Source: Tridacna crocea
Taxonomy: Eukaryota; Mollusca; Bivalvia; Cardiida; Cardiidae
Direction: 5' to 3'
NCBI GenBank assembly: GCA_943736015.1
Contig: OX031065.1
Location: forward strand, 51,624,992 to 51,688,991
DNA: 64,000 nucleotides
How positions within the stretch are numbered: the first letter of the stretch is position 1; every line of letters begins with the position of its first letter. Positions 30,601 to 45,600 of the stretch are shown here, in pieces. The notes under the pieces are model-generated. The model was not told the origin of the DNA. It saw only the letters and a program-made list of their open reading frames with translations, and did not search any database. Made by a program: the position numbers and the translations under genes.

Positions 30601-33600
30601 CTATTTTACTTAAGGGTGTAAAAAGAGTTTGGCCTTGGCAGAGTGGGCATTTCAGTAATGGTTGCATTATCTAGCATGACCTAAACAAGAGGGCCATGAT
30701 GGCCCTGTATCACTCTACTGGCTAATAAGTCAAAACACTACAAGCTAAACATTACCGTGCTTGCCCAATTGGTTTTAAACTACAGACATACAAAATTTTC
30801 TTCGATAAAATCCTATGAGAAAATTGTGATCCCAGGGCAAAGCCATTTTTGGCTACAAAGCTTAATTACTTCAATCCTGGAGGAGGTCCACAAGATACAG
30901 GCCCATACTAAATAAAACAGGTCTAGAATGAACTGTTATAAACAAGAGGGTTTCCAAAGTTTGCTCCATATAAGGCCCTGTAAAACATGAGACCCATGAG
31001 ACAGGTTAGCCCTAGGTCTCATGGTTATTCACAAGAAGATTTATATAGTTTTCATTTTTAAAACCCCACATATAAGTTTTGACCCCTTTGGTGGGGCTTA
31101 ATTTTACCCCCAAGGTTATAAATTGGGCCCTCTTGGTACAGGCCCACTAGATAAAGCTACAGCATGCAAAATTTGGTGGCTGTGATTTTTAATGTGGTAA
31201 AAGAAGAATTTTAAAGTTCTCCCTATAAAAGCCCATATAAAACTTGTGATCCCCCCACCCCCCCAGGGGGGGACCAATTTTGACTGTAGGACTATAATTT
31301 GAACAAACTTTGTAGAGGTCCACCAGTTACAGCCACATGCCGAATTTAGTAGCCCAGGGCCTTTCAGTTTTTCAAAGATTTTCAATATTTCTTAGTTCTG
31401 TTGCCTCAGCAACCAGTTTCTGAAGGAATCAAATTCTTTCAAGAAATTCTGAAGAGGACCGTGGTAGGATCATTTCTGTAAAGTTTCATCAAAATTGGAT
31501 GGGTTGTTTCAGAGAAGGTGTTTAAAATAAAAGTTAACACACAGACAGACAGATGGACACTGGGCCATGTCATAAGCCTACAGGCCTTTGGCCAGTGGAA
31601 CTACGAACTGGATTGTAAAGATTAACCCATTACCACACAATCCCTACTTTTGACGCCCCTGAGAAAGAAGCCTTTAGAAAACACTGTGGGAAAAGGAGAA
31701 AATGCTGGTAACCAGCATTTTCTCCTTTTACCACAATGTTTTCTACCCTTCCCAGATCAAATTTCAATTTTACAGTCACTTTTACTTTGTCGTCTGCAAA
31801 TGTTTTCGATTTGGACAAGTCTAAATATTGTCATTTGGTAATGATTTAAAAGATTGGTTTGTCAGTATGCTTAATTTCCCCTTTATATGGCTTTCTGTTA
31901 CTTACTTGAAAGGATTCTTGATTTCTTCAGTTACATAGTTCAGATTATTCCTGAAAATACATATTGCTTTCATTAGAAAGCCTAATAATTTTTTCTAGAC
32001 TATATATCCAATTATTTTTGGTTGAGATGTGCCTGAAACAAAGTCATGACAGAAAATCCTGTCTTCAAGGAGACTAGGTTGACTTTGAACAGAATTTGAA
32101 AACAATATTGGTTGTACGGTCAGGTGGCAGGGGACATGGAAACTTGTTCACGACTGTGGTGAACCATGTTGGCCCGAGCTGAAGGCAAGGTGGTGACATG
32201 ATACACCACAGCCATGAACATGTTTCCTAGTCCCCTGCCACCTAAGCTTACAACCAATTTTTTATTGTGCAAAGTTTTACCATTCCGATGTTTGTTAACC
32301 CATTTCCACACAATCCCTTCTTTTGACGCCCTTAAGAAAGAAGCCTTTAGAAAACATTGTGGGAAAAGGAGAAAATGCTGGTAACCAGCATTTTCTCCTT
32401 TTCCCCCCAATGTTTTCTACCCTTCACAAAAAAAAATTCAAATTTTCAGTTACTTTTATTTTGTCATCTGCAAATACTTTCAAGTTGGACCAGTCTAAAA
32501 TATTGTCGTTTGGTAATTGGTTAAGTGAAATTTACCTGTATTTTGATTTAAAAAATTGAGTATGCTGATGACGTAAAATTTCCCTTCCGAAAGCACCAAC
32601 TCAATGAAAACTGACGTCACTGGGAACTGACATCACTGAAACCTTTGTAATGTGCTAAAACGTGCAGCTTGGCGCATGATCTTGATGTTTTTTGGATATT
32701 GTGTTGATAGTGTAGTCATGTATAGAGGGCTCCCAAAAGGGATACTTTGAGTATACTCACCACCCATCGTATGCCCAAAGACCATCATAGAAGGCCAGAG
32801 CAATCATGGACAAGGAATGAGAGGTATCTTCAAAACTATTTTTCATGTCTAAGTTCTCAGTTGACCCTGTAAGCACAACAAGAGTTCTTGTCCAGTGGTC
32901 TACAGCATAAGCGGAAATGTCTGCGACATGGAAATACATGTACTTGTGCTTTTGCTAATTGGGAAAATTTGCATACATTTCGGTTTCCCTATTTTGACGA
33001 CAAGTATACCGACAAATAACATGTGTCTTAAATTCGCAAACATTTTGAATTTGCGCAATGACTCTAATCAGTGATTTGCAAATTTTTCGACACATGTATA
33101 CATCCATGTATCATTTCTGGTTCTGTCACTTGACTGCTTCTGCTTAGGTAAACTGGCACCCATTATCCATCCTTGTGCCAACAAAAGCTACCAAATGATT
33201 TCTACAGGGCACAATTCTGAGCCAGATATTGTTAGACTTGGAAACTCTTTTTCACATCAAGTCAGACTCTTTTACAAGTTTAATTAGAATTAGGGATAAG
33301 TATATCCTTGTCTTTCCAAAGTTTTGAGCCATGTATAACATACCCCTGCATTATTTCAAAAAAACTTTGTAAAGTAGCAAGCATAAAATTTATACAAACA
33401 AAATCTACCTTTGTTTCAGAATTACAATGATATACACCCCATAATTTATCTCAAAAGAAAGTTGTAGCTAAAAAGACTATCACCCTCTATCTAGAAACCA
33501 ACTTCATATTTACATCTGCAATAGAGCAAGCAGCAAGATAAAGTACAAAATATACTAGTACTTTATTCAGGAATAATCATTGATAACAATCATTTGATTC

Positions 33601-36600
33601 ACCAACATTAAAGACTTTGAGGAGATACTATATGAAATATATCTGTTACAGTGGTTTTGAAATTGATATGGCATACAACACAAAAAATGGGCATTCCGAT
33701 ATTTGCGTGCAAGATCGTCTCAGATCAGCCGGACTAGGGTAATCCCAGATGTCATTTTACGGCTACGATATAGTAGACTTGGGCAAAACAGAAAACCACA
33801 AAAGAATGGAAAGAGTTGTCTCCAAACAGCAAATGTAGATTGTGCAGGCTGATCGGAGACAACATTTTATGCAAATGTCAAAATGCATCTTTTGGTGTGT
33901 TGCAGGACATATTATCAACACTGCAAAATTAGCTTATGTTTCTAAATAACAAACGATAAAGTCCCAAAGAGTAGCTTACATAAGTGTACTATTCATCATA
34001 GCTTGTACATGCTACATCTTTTTTTTCCCACTATTATTAGTTTAACATAAAATAAATATCTCTTACAGAGATGGCAGATTTAAATTATTGTTTCACACTC
34101 ACCTTGGCTTATCATATATGCCCCTCCTGTTACAATAATTCCAACAGCTATCAACTTCATCACAGTAAAAAAGTTCTGTACTTTGGTTGCTAGGGAAACA
34201 CTCCATGCGTTGATGAATGTGACAGAAACTGTGTAAAAGAAAGGCAACAGTTTCTTTCAGACATACATCTACTGATAGAATCTAAATGAAAACAAAGTGT
34301 TTTGCAAATTAACCTGCAGTAGAAGACACGAAAATTGATTGTCTAAAAATTGTAAGAGTAAAGATTCACTTCAAGAAACATCATGGGAAACAGATAAAAT
34401 GTTGGCTTCCTCTCCCAACAACTCTATCATTTGAAAGACAAGTCTTCTTGTTATAATGGTATTTTAGTTTATACTAGAGGACAGTGTTTTCAATACAAAG
34501 GAGCCAAAAATTATGTTCTGTGATGCCACGTTCATATTAAAAACCATTACCACACAATCCCTACTTTTGATGCTTCAGAGAAAGAAGCCTTTTGAAAACA
34601 CTGTGGGAAAAGGAGAAAATGCTGGTAACCAGCATTTTCTCCTTTTCCCAAAGTGTTTTCTACCATTCCCAGAACAAATTTCAATTTTTCAGTCACCTTT
34701 ACTTTGTCGGCTGCAAATGCTTTCAATTTGGACCAGTCTAAAATTTTCTGTGTAGTAAAGAGTTAATATTTGCAATACCAGAGTTAATATTTAACTATAA
34801 ATATACTCACACAGACATAAGACTGATACAAGTTTAACGGCCATATCATTGGGACCACACGGGCCATAGAATGGCTCAACTGTATACAGGGCAAAGCTCA
34901 TTGCCACCACTCCAAATAATGCTGGTTTCAGGATCAAAACAGATGTCCATGCAAACATAAATGCTGGGATTGGTCCCAATGTTTTGTGCAGGGGACCAAA
35001 TGCTTCCTTGAGGTAAACATATTCTGCTCCAGATTTTGTTATCATTGTCCCAAGCTCTGCATATGATAAGGCACCTACAGGTATAAAATTGATGGAAAAT
35101 ATGTCAATCAGGTTCTGGTAATAGAAAGCTTATGTTACAAATATTATGGAAAAAAATGATGATGGTGTACCAATGTTGTGTTTAAGTATTTTCTTGTCTA
35201 ATAGAGTAAAATTTACTTGTCTTTTATTTGTGTGGTTGCATTACAAATTGAAGTCTTGTGGTTTAATGAGTATCAGGGAAAAAGCATATTAATGTTCTTC
35301 AATAAATAGTAAACCTAAAATCCAAATTAAGTTATAGAAACAAAGAATAGTCAAACTATTTCCAGTAAAAGGCCAATAGGTTGTTTTTATATAATCATGA
35401 TCTGGAAATGATCACGATCTGGAAATGATTTTTCAATTAAAAATAGTTACCAACCAACAATATTTTCCCAAATTAAAATTCCAGTCTAAGATGGTGTCCA
35501 AGAATTCTTTGTGATAAGATTCCCTGCCAATTCAACCCTTCAAATACCATAGGCCATCTAACATGCTTTACAGGAAGCTTACTTCATTAACAAAATGCAC
35601 TGAACAAGCAGTCTGATCTTTGCTCTATATTGTAACTTACTTCATTTGAAACTATTATCATAAAGGTTCTTTTTTTTTGCAATCAACTATATCTTTGAAA
35701 TCTGAAATAAATTAAACCCATATTTTTTTGGCAGCAAGAAGAGTAAATAACACGGACAGAAATCTATCAATATGCTTTTTCAATAGTTTTGATGACTGCA
35801 CTTGAGATGAAATGTTACTTTTTCCTGACAAAAACCTAGGTTTAATATGAAGAAAGAAGTGTTAATTAAGTTTTAAACAAGGGCAAACAAACTGTCAGTT
35901 TCACCCACTGTACCATTATGTAGATCTCGCCCTATATCATCAAATATAACATTTGATAGCAAAGCAAACTACAAGGAAAGACCAATTGCTCCTCTCTGAC
36001 TTTAATTTTTCGACAGAATCCAAACATAATTAGCATCAAACAGATGTTTTGTCAGAATAGTCATTCTTGATTCACTGACCTCTATATGTTCTGTAACTTG
36101 ATACCAAATAAGAAAAGGCATTTAGTTAAAAAAAATATATTGTGAAAATGCGAACATTTGGTCTGTTTTAGGCAAACTGTCAGGAAAAAGTAATTGTCAG
36201 GGAAAAGCTGGACTGATTTTTGTGATTTACAAGATGAAACATAAACTGTGTTTTGAGGATTTTCTGGTGTATATATACTGATATAACCATGTAACAGGCA
36301 AAGCAAATCATAAAGAGCAAGACTATACTGTCCAATAACTTAAAATGGCATAGTATAGGCATTGATTACATGGAGAAAATCTGCTTGAAGATGATTTTGA
36401 TTGTAAAAATAAACATGTAAATGAAAAACTACTAATAATTGCAAACAGGTGAAGATAAAGAGATGAGTTTTTGTTAATGAACTCACCATTAATTACAACA
36501 ATGGTACTTTTTCACAGATGTGAGATGTTGGTGCTTTAAAACTAACAGAAATTTGAAGGCTTCTGCAGGGTGAGGGGGGAAATTAGGCTATCAAACTGGG

Positions 36601-39600
36601 GAATATTAAATGTGTCATGTATGTCACTCCTAGCATCAAAATGAATGAACTCTCCCGTCAATGGAGGACAAAATGACACAGGCTTTGTTTCATTTCTTGA
36701 AAATATTCATCATTCGTCAATTTGACAGAATTTCAAGCTTTGTTCAATATTTTTCCTTCCCAGTGAAAAAATAGAACAAAGAAAGTTGGAGACCAGGCTG
36801 TGGTGCCAAAACAACCCAAAGAAGACAAAGACATGATGCCAAATTTGGACACCAAGTATAAATGATCTGTAACACTTATCCTTCCCAGTGAATAAGTGAA
36901 ACAAATTCAAATTTTTTTTTCACATCTTTACATATGTTATGCAATGTCTTCCCAGTGACCATGCACAACCATCTTGAGAAAATTTTCTGAATTTAAATGC
37001 CTGGCTGAGGCCAAAATTAAACATTTGCCAAAAAGCATGTATTTTTTCTTCTCTTTTCCTTCCCAGTGAAAAAGTGAAGAAAAACACAACCCTACTTTAG
37101 CCACATAACGTCACTCCATTTTAATGTATAAAGAGGATCAGCCTGCAAGAGATATAAAGATACAGATTATTCTCATTTCCCTGTAAACACAAAATATTCA
37201 ATATACAATATGGCTGCACAATATTTCCTTTGGCTGTCCCAGAATGAAACTCATGGAGGGCTTACTGGCATTTTCAGGACAATTGTCATAATATCTAATT
37301 CTACATAAAGGGAAGCTTACTGAACTTGGCCTCTAATGTCTCTCCCTGATAATGGAGGGCATTATGACCAGGAATTGAAAAAGACATACTCCATGGCAAT
37401 ACTTTAGATGATAAATTTGTAGTTAAATTTGTAGGTCTGCGTTGATAAATTTTCAATTTTTTTTTTATAGATTTACACGATCTTTAAACAGAAATCTGTC
37501 CACTACAGTCAAACTGGAGGTCTTTCTTTTCCTTCTGACGCTGTCTCATTCTTTTTATTTTAATACACTTTCTTAATTTAGTGACTGTTCCAAATGAGAA
37601 AGAAACCAAAATATCAAAACAAAAGACAGCATACTATTATTCCAGAATTCTAAATTCATTTTTTTTTTTAAATGTTTTGTACAATAATATCTTTTTTTTC
37701 AATAGTTTAACGTAAACACAAAAAATATGTAGACCTCAAATAATCTTAACCCATTACCACACAATCCCTACTTTTGACGCCTCTGAAAAAGAAGCCTATA
37801 GAAAACATTGTGGGAAAAGGAGAAAATGCTGGTAACCAGGATTTTCTCCTTTTCCCAAAATGTTTTCTACCCTTCACATAAGAAACTTCAAATTTTCAGT
37901 CACTTTTATTTTGTTGTCTGCAAATGCTTTCAATTTGCACCAGTCTAAAATATTGTCGTTTGGTAATGGGTTAAGTTGACATGATATCAGGTAAAAAGCA
38001 ACATATGTCTAGCTTATTTTAAGCAGATCTCTATACATGTACTATAGCAACATCATAAACTGGAGCATATCTTTCAGCCAATCCCTAATGTTCAACCCTA
38101 AACCACACCAGAGAGTCCTTCCGGATCTATGGAAGACAATTGGTATGGACCTTCTTCATATAGGGACAGACCCCTGCACGTCTCTCCGAGAAATCATAGG
38201 AGGGCAAGACAGGGGTCTTCAATGTTTGGGAATTGTATGTGAACAGAATTGTAGTATGCAGATTCATCAAAGAAAAGATAAAGAAAAATAAAGCTAAGTG
38301 GAATTGTAACGATATATATTTTGCATGTTTATATTTGAAATAAATTTTGAAAACCTTTCAAGCCATAAAACAAAACAGTCAAACCATGGCATTCCAAGAG
38401 ATATTTAGAGAGGGCAGAAGTCAAATCTAATAGTCACTAAACTTATCCAAATTCTATGTTATCCTCTGTCTTTTTTTTATTGAAATTCAATGAGCATGTT
38501 ATACTGATGCTCTCGAATAAAAGCTTCAAGTTTTATAGATCAAGAATAATGTTTTAGGCAACAGTGTTTTCATTCACTTCTAAATCAAAATGGTTTATGA
38601 CTTCTCTTTTTTAGCATGCTGTTAAAATGAGCTGTTGGTTTCAAGCTGTTAATACAATAGAAATATATTTAAAGGAAAAAGTTCTACATTTGTCTTCTGT
38701 GATTTACATATTACCAGTGCGCTTACATTTGTTTTTGGTCAAGTAGCTCTGCAAAGGCAAAAAGCAATGCTTCCATTTACTCAATTTCAAACATACCTAA
38801 TTAGGAGTTGCATTTTTCTACCATACATAAGTCAATCCTGCAAAATTTGAAAAATAAAAGAGCTCCACAAAACTAAAGCTTGAATGTACTTCACTGTTCA
38901 CCTGTTCTGGTACAATTTCAGATATTTTGTAAAGCACTCTGGTTAATCTACATGGAGTCTCTGTCTCCTAATAGCTTCGTGTTTTAATTGTTGATACAAA
39001 ATATCCATCACATTCTAGTAGTATTCAATCAACTACTACACAAGTATCTTGACAGTCCTGTGAACTTTTTCCAAAGAACAAGATATGAAAATACTATCTG
39101 GGAAACATTCTGGCCAAAAAGACAGCCTTCTCTTTTCACAAAATATTTTCAAAACATGTCAGTTTCTGCAATGCATGTAACAAAAATGCTTTTGTGGTTT
39201 TGAGTTACAAGTGAAGCTCTAGAATTCAATGTCAAAAAGAGTCTTACACCCTTACACTGCTTTTTTTTTTGCAACTCCTAAGAAATTTCTAACCAACTTG
39301 TGTTCCTTTTATCAAACACTTAAATGTTACTACTCTTTTTTGGTATAACAAGTAATAAAAACAGGCTGTTGATTGGCTCATCAGTTCTTGTTTAGATGAG
39401 GATGCCAAATACTTTGATAAGTAAAATTGTATTGCAACCTTTTACAGCTTTGTAGAAAGCATTGCTCCTTCACAATTAAACAAATCACCTCAGTTTAACC
39501 TATCATTAGCATGCATAGTCTAGCAATGTTTGATTTTCTTTTGTTTTAAATAAAAAAAAAAAAATCATTGATATATATATATTATGAAGCCTAGTTTTTG

Positions 39601-42600
39601 GTTAAGAAAAAACTACAGAAATGTTATTAAAGATATGGAAATTGTTTCTCATATTAAAACATACATACAGGACAAATACTAAGATGGCAAAATCTAGCAT
39701 ATTGTTTTTCAAAATAATGATTTTTGTAAGAGATAAAATTTCATCATAAGGGGCAAATTTCTCATGTTAATGACATCCTATATAATATGGTCTTTGTACT
39801 GAATGTTAAAGAAATCTTGTTTCCAACCTCAAATGACATGTTAAGTTCAAGATAAACTATCCCTTGTGCGTGTATATTCTAATGCATCTACAGCAGCAAT
39901 TAATTTTTTTGTAAAATTTCTTAAAATGAATTTTTCTCTATTTGCAACAATGTTTTCTTCTTCATTCATCCATTTAAAAAGTTCTGTACCTCAACAATTG
40001 CAATCAGCTTTATTTACTTATAAGGTTTAAAATCTTTGTATTTGGATAAAGACTAAATGTACACACACCCACTTTATATCTAGATCTTCATATAAAAAAG
40101 ATTTGATTATATTAAAAAATACAAGTCTAAAATTGCCCTTTCTCAGGTTTTCTTACTAATGTTCCTTTACTAATTAACTTTTCATTTCTAACACCCTCAT
40201 TTGAATTAACTCTTTACCACAAAACAAAATTTTAGCGTATTCCAACCTGAGAGCATTTCAAAACGATAATGTGACTCAAATGGGGAAGTCTTTATTTGAT
40301 AGGGTATAAAACATTCTGGGAATAGGAGAGTTTCTCCTTTTCTCACAATGTTTTCAAAAGCTTCTTTTCCAGGGATGTTAAAAGTCAGCATCATATGGTA
40401 AAGAGTTAACAGAAAAACCTGTGTGCGTAAGTGCTCTAAGAGAAAAGTAATCCGGTCTTCCTACATTTTAGTCTTTAAACTTTAAAAACTTCAATCCTGA
40501 AAGCACCCATCACTACAATAAGTAACTTTGCAGCCAGCGTAGATCAAATTCAGACTGCACAAAATGTGCAGTCTGATCTATAATCCACACTGTCCACTTT
40601 GCTGAAATACTACAGACAAAGAGCAGCCTGTAAAATGGCTATTGTCTAAGACTTACTCTACAATGAAAATGTCCTTTGGATTTATTTGGCACCTTAACTC
40701 TTTACCACACGACAAAATTTTAGACTGGTCCAAATTGAAAGCATTTGCAGACGACAAAATAAAGGTGAATGAAAAATAGAAATTTGTTCTGGAAAGGGTA
40801 GAAAACACTGTGGGAAAAGGAGAAAATGCTGGTTACCAGCATTTTCTCCTTTTCCTACAGTGTTTTCAAAAGGCTTCTTTCTCAGAGGCGTCAAAAGTAG
40901 GGATTGTGTGGTAATAGGTAAGAGTTACCCCTTCACCAAATCATCCCGGGTTTCCACAACCCTGAGAAAAAGCCTTCTGAAAAAATTATTGGCAAAGGAG
41001 AAGATGCTGAGAACCATCATTTTCTCCTTTTCCCACAATGTTTTCTTACCTTCCCAGAAATAGATTTAAATTTTTGAGTCACATTAATTTTGTTGTCTGC
41101 AAATGCTTCCACTTTGGGCTAGTTTGGGCTAGTCTACAATTATGTCATTTGGTAACAAGTTAAGTGAGTAAAGGGCCAAAGGAAAACAAGAGGCCAAACA
41201 GAAAACATTGGTGCAAAAATGAATTCAGCATCTTCTCCAAAGACATCTGTTTCAGGTTCCCTTTCCTTAGGGAACTGTTATGTAGGAAGACGGTTTACCC
41301 GCTGTTTACTAGCATAATGTTGCCCATGAGCTATGCTATTTAGCAAGAAACATGATGGTTCACAGTCATGAATTGTTCAATTGCTATAATCCCTTCACTG
41401 CTGTGTAACTCCGAAAGCAATGAGCAGTCTGATCATGATTTTAACTTCCTTTTCACTCTTTACCAATGACAAAATTGTAGACTGGTCCAAATTTAAAAGC
41501 ATTTCCAGATGACAAAATAAAAGTGACTGAAAACTTGAATTTGTTTTGTGAAGGGTATAAAACATCATGGAAAAAGAAGAAATGCTAATTACCAGCATTT
41601 TCTCCTTTTCCCACGATGTTTTCTAAAGGCTTCTTTCTAAGGGGCATCAAAAGCAGGGATTGTGTGGTAATGGGTTAAAGCTACTAAAATGAGATCAGCA
41701 TTCAAAAACCTAACATTTCTAGATAAAGTACTTATTTTATTGAGTTTTTTTTTCTTCTTTTCATGAAGGTGTCAGAAGTGGTTTAAAATCATGTCAAATT
41801 TCTGATAGAATATCATTAAAATGACCAGATAGTTTGGAATTCACAAGGGATAATGATCTCTTGTTCCAGTATTTAGTTATAAAGGATCGTATTTAAGCTT
41901 TTATAGCCTCAGAGAGTACAACATAGCATACAGGATAGCAATATCAGGTCTTCAAACAAACAGTGAACTGAATTTGAACTTGGGCACAGAAAGAATGATA
42001 TCTTCAGAAATATGAATACTTTCCAAATAAATATCCATTAACTCTGGGGATGTAACTCGACAGATGAAGCATTGGTTCTACAGATATACAATTTCTAACC
42101 TGTCGGCAACCTTTGGAAAATGTTACAATCAGGAAAACATCTTTCTCACCCACTTCCATTTACTTATCCAGTATAAGTTCTTACTGGAAAAGACTGCCCC
42201 TCAGGCAACTAATGTAAATAATGTAACTGATGAAATAATGGAAGTCTCTGTAGGAGAAAAGCCTTAATCCTTTACCAAACAATCCCTGATTTTTACGACC
42301 CCGAGATAGAAGCCTTTTGAAAACATTGAGGGAAAGGAGAAAATGCTGGCTATCTGATAGCCAGCATTTTCTCCTTTTCCCACAATGTTTTCTACCCTGC
42401 TGGAAACAAATTCCACTTTTTGAGTCACGTTTATTTTGTTGTCTGCAAATGCTTTCAATTGGGACCAGTCTAAAATTTTGTCGTTTGGTAAAGTGTTAAG
42501 CATGGACTGACAGAACTGGTCACCTCTCTGGGAAAAAGACTGTGAAGTTATTTTCTTCATCTCCACTTAATTTTAAATTCCAAATGATCATCAACAAAGA

Positions 42601-45600
42601 TTCCTAAAAATAATGAATAAAGAATCACAAAATTGTTTATTTTTTGACAGTCGAACCCTTTTCAACTCAATGCCGACTTTTAACGACCTTGGGATAGAAG
42701 TTTTTGAAATTGTGGGAGAACAAGAAAATGCTGGTAACCAGCAATTTCCCCTCTTAGCACAACGTTTTCTTCCCTACCAAAAAATATTGAACCATTTGAG
42801 ACGTATTGAAGTTTGCATCTGCAAATGCTCTCAATCCGGAGAAAGCTAAAGTTTGTTTGTCTGGTATAGGGTTAAAAGCATTCAGTACAGTTTTTTACTC
42901 CTTTGCTGTGATAACAGGTTGGAAATTGGGAAGATAAAATTTCACTGGGATTAAGGGCAGGTAGAACTTCATTACTAGCCAACTTATCAGAGCTCCAGAT
43001 AAGAGGGAGTGATGGCATTCTAAATCCATTATTTCTCTTCCAAACCCTATGTTGTGGGTGCTCATTGGAATCGTCTCTTTGAGATGATTCTAATGAGTAC
43101 CCACAACATAATACTTTGGAAGAGAAACAAAAAAAAAATTCAATTTTGAAATCAAAATCACTCCCTCTATCTAGAGCTCTGACTTGTGTTAACAAAGGGT
43201 AAAATTTGTTTTTCCTGAATGAATGCAAGATATCCTTTCTGGCCCAAGTTCAAACAAAACACCATGAACTCTTAACAGACCAACACCAAAGGGTGAGAAA
43301 GCCAGTATAGCTTACTATCAGGTTTATACTCAGCAACAGATCAACAAAACAAGAGTGACCAAGGAGCCCTTTTCCACAAGAATACTAGTACATGAGTCAT
43401 GCTCTGTGAAAAGCAAGTTTAACTCTTTACCAAATGAGGTAATTTTAGTCTGCTGAAATTGAAAGAATTTGCAGACAAGAAATTGAGAGTGGCAAAAAAG
43501 GTTGTATCTGTAAGGGAAGAAAGTACTGTGGAAAATGGAGAAAATGCTCATTATGAGCAATTTGTCCTTTTTCCACAATATTTTCAAACACCTTAAAGCT
43601 CAAGGCTGTAAAAACCAGGGGCTAATCTGGTAAAGGGTTAATGTATTTCTATGAAAAATCAAGGTAAGCAACTCATTACACAATTATGGATCCATAAAAA
43701 CCATCCGGGTCCGTATTCAGCAACCATTCTTAAGAACATTCTTTGTCTTATTCTTCAACATTTTCGTCATTTGTGAAAGTAACAGAACATCTGATTGGCT
43801 AAACCATTTGGTTTAGCCAATCAGAAGTTCTGTTACTTTCACAGTCAGAAAACCTTGAAGAATAAGACAAAAGAATATTTTAAGAATATTCTTTTGTCTT
43901 ATTCTTCAAGGTGTATTCTTTTGTCTTATTCTTCAAGGTTTTCTGACTGTGAAAGTAACAGAACATCTGATTGGCTAAACCAAATGGTTTAGCCAATCAG
44001 ATGGTTTAGCCAATCAGATGTTCTGTTACTTTCACAAATGACTGGTTGGTGAATATGGACCCTGATCTAACAACTAACTTGATCTGGAGGTAAAATGGTC
44101 CTATGTCACACACAATATTCACAAAAGGCATAAAGCTTTGACCCATACAAATCGGTGTGGACTACAATATCTGACATGGTCAATAGCTTTTGCAGATGCA
44201 TTTAGACACCTTTCCACAGAGCATGGCTCAATTACATTTTTCATTTCTAACTGAACCTCAGAGACCTTGTAGTGACCCTATCTATATCAGAAATGCAGGG
44301 AATCCAAGAAGAAGAACATAAAATTGATTGGAGTCACTAGCTATTAGTCTATAAATAGTGGTCACTTGAGCTGACAAATAACAAAGAGTTTTGTTTTGAA
44401 CACAACACATACCACCATCAAACAACAGCACAAGTCCTATAACAAAGTAAAATATCTTGAAAAAGCGACCCTTTGATACATTTCACAGTGCTTACAGGAC
44501 TTGACACAAGCTATTTAGCCAGATGTCCCAAGGCCATTACTAATATTCAGCAAATTTGGTGACGCAACCCTCTCCTTGATGCAGAATCTCAGCTGTCCAT
44601 ACTAAAATTCTGATGGCAGCAAGACTTTTGGACACTTTAATGTTAGCCCCTAATTTGAAATCACCAATCCTGAATAGTAATTTATCATAGTATCCATTTG
44701 TTTATGAAGGCAAAAAAAAAAAAGTTAAAAACTTGATAATTTTTGTCAAGTTACAAAACATTTCCCTCGGGACAGAAAAGGGACTATTCCTTAGGAATGA
44801 AGGTACAACATGACTGTTCTTTCTTGCAACATTCTATGGAGAAAAGACTACTGAAACAGTTGCTTGGCCGACAGCCACTATCAGCAACTAAAGCTCAGTT
44901 ATTCCAAAAACACTACATTATATAAGCTTCTTCGGGAAACAGAGTTTTTTGTTTTGTGTACAATATTTGTTTCTATTGGAGTTTAGCACCATTTAAATAG
45001 TCACATCATGACAGTCAGGGCACACTGCTTCCTGGCTTTTTCACACCAGTACATACAGAACTGTCTTTCCAAGTCATTGACTACTTTTCTCACAATCATG
45101 TGTTAGACGTGAATAGAAACAATTTGCCAGAAAAAAAAATTGCCTAACAGGCAACAAACAAGAGACAGGATGGACTACCATAAGTAAACACCAACAGCTA
45201 GGCTGAACAAACAAGACAAGTTCTGCAGCATCCAATAATAATGTTTTCATTTTTCAGAATTCATCAGAAAGTTCCTAGCATAAAATGACTTAATTTTTTG
45301 TCTACAGATATTAAAACTACTAATCACTGCAGCATACTTTAGTTCATCTGCTTATATATACCCAAGAGAACACACATTTGTCCTAAAATTAAAATCTGCC
45401 AATCAAGCCTGCGAATTAGATCAGTACTATATCTGAGTAATGTTAGCCTCCGTCTTGGTTCCTATATAAGTATCTAATAGCCAATACTGAATATGTCTTT
45501 AACCCCTTCCCAAACGACAAATTTTGGACTCTTCCAAACCAAAAGTGTTTGCAGAAAGGCAATTTTTGATTTTCGGAAAATGGCACACAGTTCTCAAAAA

